A stretch of 34,714 nt of DNA from CAYVQU01 sp964453155 (lineage in GTDB: Bacteria > Chloroflexota > Anaerolineae > Anaerolineales > UBA11858): NCBI GenBank assembly GCA_964453155.1, contig CAYVQU010000042.1, forward strand, positions 1 to 34,714. The letters are read 5' to 3'. The translations under genes and the position numbers were made by a program. Of this stretch, positions 8,854 through 17,179 are shown in pieces. The stretch's first letter is position 1. Every line of letters begins with the position of its first letter. Under the pieces are notes generated by a model. That model ran no database searches, had not been told where the DNA came from, and saw only the letters and a program-made list of their open reading frames with translations.

Positions 8854-9541
8854 ATCTTTTATCGCGCGCCCCCAATCTCAAAAGCTACTGAGAACCGAAT
8901 TTCATGCTCACACGATCTACTCCAAAGATAGTCTCACCACCCCAGAAAAACTGATCCAAACCTGTCGGCGAAAAAAAATTGATCGCATTGCAATAACCGA
9001 TCACAACACTATCGCCGGGGCATTACGTTGTCAGCAAATTGCACCTGAGTTGGTCATCGTCGGAGAAGAAATTATGACTACAGCCGGGGAAATTCTGGCA
9101 TTCTATGTCACTGAAGAAGTTCCACCTGGTCTTAGCCCGCGAGAAACCATAACTAGACTGCGGGCCCAGGGGGCCTTCATAAGCGTATCACACCCCTTCG
9201 ATAAACTCCGTAAAGGAGCCTGGCAACTCGCGGATTTGTTAGCAATCCTGCCATCAATTGACGCGGTCGAAACATTCAACGCCCGGTGTATGTTCCCCTG
9301 GTACAACTGGACTGCCGCTAAATTTGCGCACCAACACAATTTGCCGGGAACACATGGGTCCGATGCCCATGCTGCTTTTGAAATTGGAAGAGGCACACTT
9401 TATCTCACCCCATTTTCAGATCCGGACAGCTTAAAACTGGCACTAAGAGAAGCCGTTTCGCCCCATTTAATCCTATCAATGCCATGGGTCCATTTCACTT
9501 CCCGCTATGCGGTTTGGCGGAAAAAGATTTCTGGACGCTAA
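8846..9541 (+). CDS. PHP-domain metal-dependent phosphoesterase
   Basis: 231 residues covering a whole PHP domain. Metal-binding motifs are all present: H20 and H22 (FHAHTIYS), D52-H53-N54 (ITDHN), E74-E75 (GEE), H116 (SHPFD), H170 and the GSDAH motif with D173 and H175. This matches stand-alone PHP phosphoesterases related to the polymerase PHP domain and histidinol phosphatase. The ATG lies inside the end of the membrane-protein gene (8-bp overlap). The substrate is not predictable; the tight coupling to an LPG-synthase-type protein hints at a phosphorylated lipid or sugar, which is inference only. Confidence 0.88.
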   Translation: MTKSFIARPQSQKLLRTEFHAHTIYSKDSLTTPEKLIQTCRRKKIDRIAITDHNTIAGALRCQQIAPELVIVGEEIMTTAGEILAFYVTEEVPPGLSPRETITRLRAQGAFISVSHPFDKLRKGAWQLADLLAILPSIDAVETFNARCMFPWYNWTAAKFAHQHNLPGTHGSDAHAAFEIGRGTLYLTPFSDPDSLKLALREAVSPHLILSMPWVHFTSRYAVWRKKISGR

Positions 9542-9650
9542 CCCTACTTCCCCACTAGGTGCGTGACGGTATGTGCTTTACAATAAAACTGACAAGATTT
9601 ACCATCCCACCTGAGCAGTTTTCAGTTTGAGCAAGTATTCAATTTCAAGA

Positions 9651-10868
9651 TTATTTCCGAAAACCACATAACTTCGAATAAAAATTCATCGCTTTTGGCA
9701 TGACAGTTTGATAATCAGCCCGTTCTTGAATGATTCTCAAGTTCTGTTCTTTGGCCCGGTTTCGTAATTCAGGATTCTCAACCGCCAAGATTATTGCCTC
9801 AGCCAGTTCTTCCGGATTTCCAGGATCAAATAGCAAGCCATTCACCCCGGGCATGATCCACTCGCGCAAGGTTTCAATATCGCCCGCCACCGGGAAACAC
9901 CCCACGGCCAGACCTTCGAGCAGGGTATTTGGGGTCCCATCGTGTATGCTGGGAGAAACGACAATTTGGGATTTCTGAAACCACTGGGCCATTTCTGTGC
10001 GGGGAATTGCTGGCAACAAGGTGACTGCCGATTGGATCCCCAGCGTCTCAACCCAGCGTTCCGGCTCTGGTTGCCCCGCCATCGCCGAACACACAAACCG
10101 GATTTGAGGATGAGCGGCCAAAACCAAGGGAATCGCCTGGAAAAATGTATCATTGCGAACATAGGCCCGCAATCCACGGGGGTTAAACACAATCGGGGGC
10201 TCTTCTTTTTTGCCAGGTCGAAAATCATCTAGTTGGATCCCCCCCGCCCCAGGGATGATGATGGCCGGTTTTTGTGCGCCAAAACCCCAGGAATAAGCCA
10301 GGGGCTGATCCCGATAACAATCCGTATGCAATGCATCTGCCCTTCGCAGGGTTTGCCGCGTCAAGGCTGCCATTTTGGGGGTGCTGTTGGCATGGAGCGT
10401 AAAATCATTACCCCAAATCGACATCAGAAAGGGTGCTGAAATCGGTGTGTTAGTTTGTTCCAAAGCCACCGAGGTCAGCATCCCTTCATAGGGTACCCGC
10501 ATCGCATGGATGAGGTCTGGTTGAAGTTCAGAGATTAACGTGTTCAATTTTATAGCAGCCGTCGGCAATGAACGGGGGACAAATTGATGCCGAAGGTAGG
10601 TGCGGACTTTCGGGGTACCGACCCATTGCAATATTCGTTGGCGGAGATGCGTGAGTGTTCCCGCACTTCGAACCCTTTTTTTGCCGACGGTACCCTCAAC
10701 GGCTGCTCCCGAAAACGCCACTGGAATGAAAGTATAGGAGGCTAAGTCGAGAGGCGGTGCACCGGGATAAATGGAAACCAGGTGGACCTCCTCACCGCGC
10801 TCGACAAAATAACGGATCCAATTGAGGGCAATTGCAGAACGACCGTCAGCGATAAATAAGATTTTCAT
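9651..10868 (-). CDS. GT4 family glycosyltransferase
   Basis: 405 residues from ATG 10868 (MKILFIADGRS, the usual N-terminal Rossmann strand of GT-B enzymes). The C-terminal half has the nucleotide-sugar site of GT4: IVVSPSIHDGTPNTLLEGLA followed by GCFPVAGDIETLREWI, with the E-x7-E-type pair. An in-frame TTG 30 bases upstream extends the frame but adds no conserved residues and is rejected. It is the last gene of the glycan cluster, 34 bp after the preceding glycosyltransferase. It probably adds a sugar to a lipid-linked or surface glycan; donor and acceptor are unknown. Confidence 0.85.
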   Translation of the reverse strand: MKILFIADGRSAIALNWIRYFVERGEEVHLVSIYPGAPPLDLASYTFIPVAFSGAAVEGTVGKKRVRSAGTLTHLRQRILQWVGTPKVRTYLRHQFVPRSLPTAAIKLNTLISELQPDLIHAMRVPYEGMLTSVALEQTNTPISAPFLMSIWGNDFTLHANSTPKMAALTRQTLRRADALHTDCYRDQPLAYSWGFGAQKPAIIIPGAGGIQLDDFRPGKKEEPPIVFNPRGLRAYVRNDTFFQAIPLVLAAHPQIRFVCSAMAGQPEPERWVETLGIQSAVTLLPAIPRTEMAQWFQKSQIVVSPSIHDGTPNTLLEGLAVGCFPVAGDIETLREWIMPGVNGLLFDPGNPEELAEAIILAVENPELRNRAKEQNLRIIQERADYQTVMPKAMNFYSKLCGFRK

Positions 10869-10902
10869 GGGATTTGATGTTTCAACAGACAGGTTCAAAA
10901 AT

Positions 10903-12039
10903 TTAGTTTGTCGACCTCGAAGAAAATTGAATCTGGTTGAGGGCCGTGATAAAGTTGGTCGCCATCATTTCGAGGTTAATATCCTCAGAGACGATCCGAT
11001 AGGATTCTTGCCCCATGGTACGCAGACGAGGAATGTCAGCGAGCGCTGTCCGGAGCGCCTCAGTGAAAGCACCTTGATCACCAGGTGATACCTGCCAGCC
11101 ATTTTGGGGGCGTACCAAATCATCTTGGGTCCCATCGCCTTTCGCAACAATGAGGGGCAGACCATAGGTCATAGCTTGTTGAGCCGCCAACCCGCCGGTA
11201 CCGGGTAAGACAAACAAATCAGCGGCCGCAAAGTAGGGGCTTAGTTCAGAGCCATGTTGCGCACCGACAAACTTGGTTTGAGGATAAACATCCTGAGCGA
11301 ATTCCTGAAATGCGACCGCAGCAGGCCCATCGCCCACAATCACGACTCGGGGTTGAATATCAACCGGCATTTCAGCGCAGGCTGTAAACAAGATTTCCAG
11401 GCGTTTCCGGGCTTGTAAACGGCCAACAAATAAAACCGTCGGTTGTTCGGAAATTTGAGGAGGTCTGATGGGCGGGGATGTGGTTGGACGAGGAGAAACC
11501 GCGTTGTACGCCACGAATACGGGGGTGATTCCTTCGTCCTGATACTCAGCAGCACCACGTTTAGAATAAGCGATTATTCCATCCAAAGATTTTAAGAAAG
11601 GGCGACGAAAAGCAATTTCCAGAGGGTTTCCTACGCGCGGCAAACCTAACCCATATCCTAACACCGGTCGCTGGCGTTGGCGCATCCAACGAACCGCCAA
11701 CCGAGTACTCAAAATGCGAGGATTCGCTTCAACGATCAAAGCGGTTGGGTCTTCCTGCTCGAGCCAGGTCAGAATATTTCTTTGCCAACAAAGATACAAT
11801 CGGGATTGGGGATCTTTGCAATGATCGTTGCGGGTCGGCGTGAAATCGATCCCTTCCAATATATCTGCAGTTGGGATGGATTCGACCGGGCGCGGTTGAC
11901 CGGCAAAAAAAGTGAGGCCAGCTTCACAGTTAGCGGCCAAAAGTTCAAAAAATGGCCGGCGGTAGGTTGGTAATACCCGTTGCTGAATTGCCAACCGGCC
12001 TGGGAATTTTGGTATTCGGACTTCGGATTGCGGTTCCAT
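10903..12039 (-). CDS. GT4 family glycosyltransferase
   Basis: 378 residues. N-terminal acceptor domain, then the GT4 donor-binding half starting at VLFVGRLQARKRLEIL, with VVIVGDGP and LFVLPGTGGLAAQQAMTYGLP. In the usual GT4 motif the segment reads S..EG.g....EAma.G.P; here it is PGTGGLAAQQAMTYG, so the first glutamate-glycine is replaced and the second Glu position is Gln. Such changes occur in some GT4 subfamilies but may alter donor choice. It starts 8 bp after the FkbM methyltransferase gene, in one operon. Confidence 0.82.
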   Translation of the reverse strand: MEPQSEVRIPKFPGRLAIQQRVLPTYRRPFFELLAANCEAGLTFFAGQPRPVESIPTADILEGIDFTPTRNDHCKDPQSRLYLCWQRNILTWLEQEDPTALIVEANPRILSTRLAVRWMRQRQRPVLGYGLGLPRVGNPLEIAFRRPFLKSLDGIIAYSKRGAAEYQDEGITPVFVAYNAVSPRPTTSPPIRPPQISEQPTVLFVGRLQARKRLEILFTACAEMPVDIQPRVVIVGDGPAAVAFQEFAQDVYPQTKFVGAQHGSELSPYFAAADLFVLPGTGGLAAQQAMTYGLPLIVAKGDGTQDDLVRPQNGWQVSPGDQGAFTEALRTALADIPRLRTMGQESYRIVSEDINLEMMATNFITALNQIQFSSRSTN

Positions 12040-12047
12040 AATTATCG

Positions 12048-12902
12048 TTAGACCGGTCTAGCAATTAAGTAAGATTTCCAATCTAATTCATCCAGTGAAT
12101 GCACCTCTGGAAAACCAGTCGTCATTTGGCAGATTTGGTAATTATGTGCGGTCAAGATTTCCCAAGATACTCGGGCTGCCTCGGGGCCGTGTAATTCTAA
12201 CAAAATCAGAGGACGGATTTCAACCAAAATACGGGGCATTCCTTTTAGGGCTAACACCTCCCCACCCTCAATGTCCATTTTTATGACCTGAGGAGGTGAG
12301 TTACCTGCTTTGAAAACAAAATCATCCAGGGCGATACCTGAGACATCCAACTTCGTTGAATGTCCTTCTGCTCTACCAGCCGACCCAACCGTTTTTCCCA
12401 TCGCCCCGGAGGGACCAATCAAGAATTGGATCGGTTGGGATTGCTCTGAAACCGCCCCCTGGAATACGGACACTCGTTCATACAAGGAATTTAAGCCGAT
12501 GGTCTCCTGTAAACGGGTCAAATTCGTGGGTAAAGCTTCAAAAGAAAATACGAAGCCCTCCGGGCCAACAAACCGGGACAACAGCAAGGTGATATATCCA
12601 ATATTGGCCCCGACATCGAAAGCTACCCAGCCCGGTTGTACCAATGAGCGGACAGCAGCTTGTAAATCGACTTCATAGGTTCCGAGCCAATAATCTTTTT
12701 CGGTTTGCAGGTCCAATTTCATCTTCATCCCAACAAGTTCTCCGCCCGAAATGGAAATCTCAGTAAATCCAGTCGGAGCTAGACGATTGAGAACTTGGCG
12801 AATAAAGTTGGATATTGGACCTAATTGATAAATACTTCTTTTTATTGGGGTTGGCAACCGGCCAGAAATTTTGGCAATTATGTTAATAAGTTTAGATTTC
12901 AT
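12048..12902 (-). CDS. FkbM family methyltransferase
   Basis: 284 residues. The SAM-binding motif I is FDVGANIGYITLLLSR, and the later IKMDIEGGEVLALKGM and ILLELHG segments are diagnostic of the FkbM family. A preceding stretch (EKDYWLGTYEVDLQ) is also typical of the family. FkbM-type enzymes O-methylate sugars or polyketides; between glycosyltransferases it probably methylates a glycan residue. It sits 32 bp after one GT4 gene and 8 bp before the next. Confidence 0.9.
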   Translation of the reverse strand: MKSKLINIIAKISGRLPTPIKRSIYQLGPISNFIRQVLNRLAPTGFTEISISGGELVGMKMKLDLQTEKDYWLGTYEVDLQAAVRSLVQPGWVAFDVGANIGYITLLLSRFVGPEGFVFSFEALPTNLTRLQETIGLNSLYERVSVFQGAVSEQSQPIQFLIGPSGAMGKTVGSAGRAEGHSTKLDVSGIALDDFVFKAGNSPPQVIKMDIEGGEVLALKGMPRILVEIRPLILLELHGPEAARVSWEILTAHNYQICQMTTGFPEVHSLDELDWKSYLIARPV

Positions 12903-12934
12903 AGAACTTGAAAATTGAGTACTAATTTATGGAT

Positions 12935-13972
12935 TTAAAAATTTATGAGCGCAGCCAGATAATTATCCACCATTGGTTCTAAATCGAACATAGAAACGGC
13001 TCGGTCTCGGGCTGCGCTGCGAAAGTTATCTTGATTCAACAGGATATCTACGGCAGCTTGGGCGAGAGCATTTACATCGGGTGGATCTAAATTCCAGGGG
13101 TTGCCACCATATGGCACAATTCGCCCAGCCTCTTCAGAGACCAATTGGGGCAGTGCGCCGGTATCAAATGCCAAAACGGGTAATCCGCAGGCTAGGGCTT
13201 CAATTACAGAATTAGGGCAGGCAGCATTGATATCGGCCGAATACAATAAATGGGCCGATTGATCTAAGGCGGGAATTTGATCCGCCGGGATCAAACCAGC
13301 CCAAACCAAAGGAATATTTGTGCGCTCAGCCCATTGTGCTTTTACTTGGTCTGATACTTTCCCAGCAACCATGAGTTCAACTGGTCGCTCCAATTTTTGA
13401 CTATGCGCAGCATTCAGCTTTTGAACCAAGGTGACTGCTGTTTCCAATCCCATTTCATACCCACCCATCAGACTGCCTTCAACCAAGAGAACTCTAAAAC
13501 GATCTGATGGTAAGCTTGATTTTTTGGCCGAATCCGGCTGATAGCAGGTCGTGTCGACCGCGTTGTACACAATGGAATGGGATCCAGGTGCTGCACCAAA
13601 AGTTCGCGTCCACCAATCCCGAGCGAATTCGCTCTGATAAATGATATGGTCTGCAAGCTTGGTTCGAATGGTCCGCAAAACCACATTGCCATACTCTGCC
13701 CGCAGGTAATGTTTTAAGCCAGTATTTAGTTGGCGATGGAGCCAGTTCATGCCATTCAAGCGCTGCACAATCCGAATGCCTCGCCGGCGCGCCTGCCATA
13801 GGCCTGCTAAATCCCGAGTGCCACCAATGACTAATACCGCCTCAAAGCCATCACTGCGGATGTCTCCGGTGACTGCATAACCGCGCGCTGCCAGACCCGC
13901 CTCGAATCGTCCGCGAAAAGAGACCATCCCCCCCACCCCATGAACTTGTGGGATGATGCAAATCTTTTTCAC
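12935..13972 (-). CDS. GT4 family glycosyltransferase
   Basis: 345 residues, short for the family. N-terminus MKKICIIPQVHGVGGMVSF carries the glycine-rich loop; the donor half has ADINAACPNSVIEALACGLP and VLAFDTGALPQLV, classic GT4 with both glutamate positions represented around NSVIEAL. The start codon is GTG at 13972, overlapping the upstream TGA by four bases (GTGA), so translation is coupled to the acetyltransferase gene. No independent Shine-Dalgarno is seen. Confidence 0.87.
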   Translation of the reverse strand: MKKICIIPQVHGVGGMVSFRGRFEAGLAARGYAVTGDIRSDGFEAVLVIGGTRDLAGLWQARRRGIRIVQRLNGMNWLHRQLNTGLKHYLRAEYGNVVLRTIRTKLADHIIYQSEFARDWWTRTFGAAPGSHSIVYNAVDTTCYQPDSAKKSSLPSDRFRVLLVEGSLMGGYEMGLETAVTLVQKLNAAHSQKLERPVELMVAGKVSDQVKAQWAERTNIPLVWAGLIPADQIPALDQSAHLLYSADINAACPNSVIEALACGLPVLAFDTGALPQLVSEEAGRIVPYGGNPWNLDPPDVNALAQAAVDILLNQDNFRSAARDRAVSMFDLEPMVDNYLAALINF

Positions 13973-14427
13973 GCGGCTTGATCCCCTCGATCGCGAAAAC
14001 CAATCCGGCGAGCCGGAATCCCAGCCCAGATTTCATTTTCTCCCGTGGACTGTAACAAAACCGCATTCGCCCCCACAATCGTTCCAGACCCAACGCGCAA
14101 AACACCTTCCTTACAAAGCACTTTGCAACCAGGAGATAAAATCACATCGTCCGCAATTACCAAGCCTTCAAAACGCGAGGCTGCGGCGGGAATATGGATA
14201 TCGGCCCGGCCAAGGGTAACGCCCGGATATATTTTCACGCGCGCCCCAATTTCTGCCTTGGAATGGATCACGATACCAAAACCGCCATGAGCAATTTCCA
14301 AATCTTTGCCAATCGGAACTGAGCGGGGAAATTCGACTCCCAAGAGTTTTAACCCAAGATACGCCAAAGATCCAACTAAGGGATTTTGTCTGACATAAAC
14401 GAGTGAAGTGATGAAGTCTTTAGGCAT
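13969..14427 (-). CDS. Serine-acetyltransferase-like hexapeptide acyltransferase
   Basis: 152 residues, much shorter than CysE and lacking its helical N-terminal domain. The left-handed beta-helix repeats are clear (IGKDLEIAHGGFGIVIHS, IGARVKIYPGVTLG, IADDVILSPGCKVL, VGSGTIVGANAVLL). The IAHGGFGIVIHSKAEIGARV segment contains the catalytic-histidine region of the CysE-like LbH family. In glycan clusters this class O-acetylates sugars. It is the first gene downstream of the promoter at 14455-14463. Confidence 0.85.
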   Translation of the reverse strand: MPKDFITSLVYVRQNPLVGSLAYLGLKLLGVEFPRSVPIGKDLEIAHGGFGIVIHSKAEIGARVKIYPGVTLGRADIHIPAAASRFEGLVIADDVILSPGCKVLCKEGVLRVGSGTIVGANAVLLQSTGENEIWAGIPARRIGFRDRGDQAA

Positions 14428-14454
14428 TTTTCAGACCCTGTGCATGGGAATATG

Positions 14455-14463
14455 ATTGTAACA
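14455..14463 (-). promoter_or_regulatory. Internal extended -10 promoter in the glycan cluster
   Basis: On the minus strand the sequence reads TGTTACAAT, an extended -10, in the gap after wecB and about 28 bp before the ATG at 14427. It would let the acetyltransferase and glycosyltransferase genes be transcribed separately from wecB-wecC. Confidence 0.45.
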
Positions 14464-14479
14464 GTTTGACAACGATTAA

Positions 14480-15598
14480 CTAGCCAGAATAATTCCAAAT
14501 GGCGTTAACGATCCGTTCAGCGGCCCGACCATCACCGTAAGGGTTTTTGGCGCCCGACATGGCTGCATGGGCTTCAGGATTATCGAGTAGTTCCCGGGCC
14601 GCGGCCACAACCACAGCCGGGTCGGTTCCCACCAGTTTTAGCGTCCCAGCCGCCACACCCTCGGGGCGCTCCGTCGTATTCCGTAGCACTAAGGTCGGTA
14701 TTCCTAGCCCGGGGGCTTCTTCCTGGATCCCGCCGGAATCTGTCATTACGATGGTGGCCCGTTTCATCACATTAACCAAAGGTAAATAATCAAGGGGCGG
14801 TAATAAACTGATGTAGGGGTGATTATCCAAGAGGCGGTAAACCGGTTCCTGGACATTGGGATTAAGATGAACCGGATAGACAAAATGAACCGCGCCCGCG
14901 TAGTGATCGGCCAATGTCTGTAATGCCAAACAAATATCGGTAATGGGTTGACCAAAATTCTCGCGACGATGGGCAGTTACCAAAACAATTCGTTTCGCTG
15001 GGTTCTGTAACTCCGGCACGCCGACAGAAGCATTTTCGAACGGTTGTGTGACTACCCACTGGAGGGCGTCGATTGCGGTATTACCAGTCACAACAATTTG
15101 ATCAGCAGCAATATTTTCCTGCAACAAATTATCACGCGACCAATCTGTCGGAGCAAAATGTAGATCGGCTACAACCCCAGCCACCCGCCGATTGACCTCT
15201 TCGGGAAAAGGCTGGCGCTTATCTCCCGTCCGTAAACCGGCCTCGACATGGCCGACCTTGATCCCGGCATAGAAAGCAGCTAACGCGGCGGTCATTACCG
15301 TGGTGGTATCCCCTTGAACTAAAACCCAATCCGGCTGAAGTTTCTGCAAAACTGGATCCAGCTGCTTAAAAACCCGGGCAGTCAATTCTGCCAAAGATTG
15401 GCCCGGACGCATTAAATCCAAATCAATATCAGGGGTGATCCCAAATAAGTCTAAGACCTGATCAAGCATCTCGCGATGCTGCGCGGTGACACAGACTTGC
15501 GATTTAATCCCAGGTGTTTGGGCCAGAATCCGGACTACAGGAGCCATCTTGACGGCTTCAGGGCGGGTGCCAAATATGGATAAGACTTTGATTGTCAT
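14480..15598 (-). CDS. wecB: UDP-N-acetylglucosamine 2-epimerase, non-hydrolysing
   Basis: 372 residues, normal length for WecB/MnaA. Motifs: GTRPEAVKMAPV at the N-terminus, QGDTTTVMTAALAAFY, GHVEAGLRTGDKRQPFPEE with conserved Glu and Arg residues, VTAHRRENFG, and MTDSGGIQEEAPGLGIP with NTTERPEG. It converts UDP-GlcNAc to UDP-ManNAc in the cytoplasm. It follows the wecC homologue by 44 bp, and together they make UDP-ManNAcA for a surface polymer. No strong Shine-Dalgarno is seen before ATG 15598. Confidence 0.95.
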   Translation of the reverse strand: MTIKVLSIFGTRPEAVKMAPVVRILAQTPGIKSQVCVTAQHREMLDQVLDLFGITPDIDLDLMRPGQSLAELTARVFKQLDPVLQKLQPDWVLVQGDTTTVMTAALAAFYAGIKVGHVEAGLRTGDKRQPFPEEVNRRVAGVVADLHFAPTDWSRDNLLQENIAADQIVVTGNTAIDALQWVVTQPFENASVGVPELQNPAKRIVLVTAHRRENFGQPITDICLALQTLADHYAGAVHFVYPVHLNPNVQEPVYRLLDNHPYISLLPPLDYLPLVNVMKRATIVMTDSGGIQEEAPGLGIPTLVLRNTTERPEGVAAGTLKLVGTDPAVVVAAARELLDNPEAHAAMSGAKNPYGDGRAAERIVNAIWNYSG

Positions 15599-15642
15599 GG
15601 TAGCGTTTTACTCAAAACTAAAGAAAATCTGCCAGCTAAAGT

Positions 15643-16962
15643 TTAATGGTTTTCCCCAGTACCAACGCCAAGTTTGTGAATAACAAAACCGGCCGGTTCC
15701 CATTCTTGAGCAGGCCACACATTGACGGTGTCATATACCTGCCGGGTGCTGGTGAAAGTGGAGATTTCGGCGGGGGTAAGTTCCCTGAAAGCGGTATGGG
15801 CAACCAAGAGCACGATAAGATCCTGATCGGTCAACGCGGCTGTCAAATCGGGGGCGGCAAATGTTCCTGGAATGGAAAAATCCACATCATAGGGTTCGTA
15901 GGTTGTCACTTCAGCGTTAGCTTGAGCTAATAGTTTCGCAACCGTAACCGCCGGGCTTTCTCTGAGATCATCAACATCGGGTTTATATGCTAAACCTAAA
16001 ACTGCGATCTTCTTCCCATCCAATTCCCCCAACACCCTGTGAATTTTGGACACAACGTATTCGGGTTGAGCATCATTTACATTCCGAGCAGTATGAATCA
16101 AATCAGAAATTTCTGGGGCTGCTTCTACCAAAAACCAGGGATCCACACTAATACAATGCCCTCCAACGCCCGGGCCAGGCCGTAAAATTTCTACCCGCGG
16201 ATGGCGATTTGAAAGCGCGATCGCTTCCCATATATCAATATCAAATTTCTCGGCCAGGCGGGAAAACTCATTGGCAATGGCAATGTTTACGTCCCGGTAG
16301 GTGTTTTCCATCAGTTTAACCATCTCAGCCGTAGTCGCGGTCGTACAAATAATATCACCGCGGACAAAAAGCTGATATAAATCCCGGCCCGCGGCGGCTG
16401 ACTCTGGGGTAATACCACCCACAACGCGCGCATTTTCAATAAGTTCACGCAGAATTTGTCCTGGAAGGACTCGTTCTGGCGAATACGCTAAATGAAAATC
16501 TACCCCAGCTTGTAAACCAGACTTCTCCAGAATTGGCGCGACGATATCCAGGGTGGTCCGTGGTGGAGAGGTTGATTCGAGTACTACCAGATTGCCAGGC
16601 TTTAGGACGGGAGCAATCGCCTCAGCAGAGGCAATCACATAACTTAAGTCTGCCTGAGGGGTCGCAGCCATCTCGTTAGGATCCAAATCCGCGCGCGCCT
16701 TAAACGGAGTGGGAACCGCGATGATAAAGGCATCGGCAGCCTGGGGAGCATCCTGAATTACGAGATTTTTGGATTTCACCGCAGCCTGAACCAAAGTTCG
16801 TAAACCCGGTTCATGAATATGAACATCACCATTTTGGAGAATTTCTACCACCCTTTTATTGACATCTACCCCGATAACCTGAACGCCATGCGTCGCAAAA
16901 GTACTGGCGGTCGGCAAGCCAATATAACCGAGGCCCAAAACACAAATCGTTTTAAATTCCAA
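15643..16962 (-). CDS. wecC: UDP-N-acetyl-D-mannosamine dehydrogenase
   Basis: 439 residues. NAD-binding GLGYIGLPTAS at the N-terminus, SPERVLPG, the substrate segment LMENTYRDVNIAIANE, and the catalytic cysteine C270 in GPGVGGHCISVDPW; the C-terminal domain contains LGLAYKPDVDDLRESPA. This is the UDP-ManNAc to UDP-ManNAcA oxidase family (related to UDP-glucose dehydrogenases), and the adjacent wecB homologue supports the substrate. The start is TTG at 16962, set by an AGGAG six bases upstream; no ATG or GTG fits better. It is divergent from lexA. Confidence 0.93.
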   Translation of the reverse strand: MEFKTICVLGLGYIGLPTASTFATHGVQVIGVDVNKRVVEILQNGDVHIHEPGLRTLVQAAVKSKNLVIQDAPQAADAFIIAVPTPFKARADLDPNEMAATPQADLSYVIASAEAIAPVLKPGNLVVLESTSPPRTTLDIVAPILEKSGLQAGVDFHLAYSPERVLPGQILRELIENARVVGGITPESAAAGRDLYQLFVRGDIICTTATTAEMVKLMENTYRDVNIAIANEFSRLAEKFDIDIWEAIALSNRHPRVEILRPGPGVGGHCISVDPWFLVEAAPEISDLIHTARNVNDAQPEYVVSKIHRVLGELDGKKIAVLGLAYKPDVDDLRESPAVTVAKLLAQANAEVTTYEPYDVDFSIPGTFAAPDLTAALTDQDLIVLLVAHTAFRELTPAEISTFTSTRQVYDTVNVWPAQEWEPAGFVIHKLGVGTGENH

Positions 16963-16968
16963 GAAGAA

Positions 16969-16973
16969 CTCCT
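16969..16973 (-). promoter_or_regulatory. Ribosome-binding site fixing the TTG start of wecC
   Basis: On the minus strand AGGAG lies at 16973-16969, six bases before TTG 16962, the ideal spacing. This decides in favour of a rare TTG initiator. Confidence 0.75.
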
Positions 16974-17093
16974 GCTATCGAAAAATTTCAAGCATTGCAC
17001 CGGGGGAAGGCCCCAACAATATAAATACGGCAACCGCATTATGCCACAGGAAAGATATTGCGAATAGACTTTGGGTTGATATCTTTTTTCCCC

Positions 17094-17123
17094 TTGACAT
17101 AGAAAATATGTTCGTGTTATTAT
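17094..17123 (+). promoter_or_regulatory. lexA promoter
   Basis: TTGACA (17094-17099), 18-bp spacer, TATTAT (17118-17123), with TG one base before the -10. This is the best sigma-70-type promoter in the window. An imperfect dyad GTGTTA (17114-17119) / TAGCAC (17127-17132) overlaps the -10 and could be an autoregulatory operator, but I cannot match it to a known LexA box. Confidence 0.8.
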
Positions 17124-17179
17124 TTTTAGCACAAATTTTCTCGTTTTTAAGTTTTGTATTTAAAAGTTGGAGGTCCGTT

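Noticed and set aside
9584..9627. Inverted repeat AAACTGA / TCAGTTT between the convergent PHP and glycosyltransferase genes
   Set aside because: Only seven base pairs with a loop of about 30 bases and no T-tract; too weak to call a terminator.
10869..10898. TTG start extending the last GT4 enzyme by ten residues
   Set aside because: The family N-terminus begins at ATG 10868, and the extra residues show no conserved pattern.
16998..17016. GGGG-rich mini hairpin upstream of wecC as an attenuator
   Set aside because: A four- to five-pair stem with a four-base loop and no T-tract; could be chance in a GC-rich patch.
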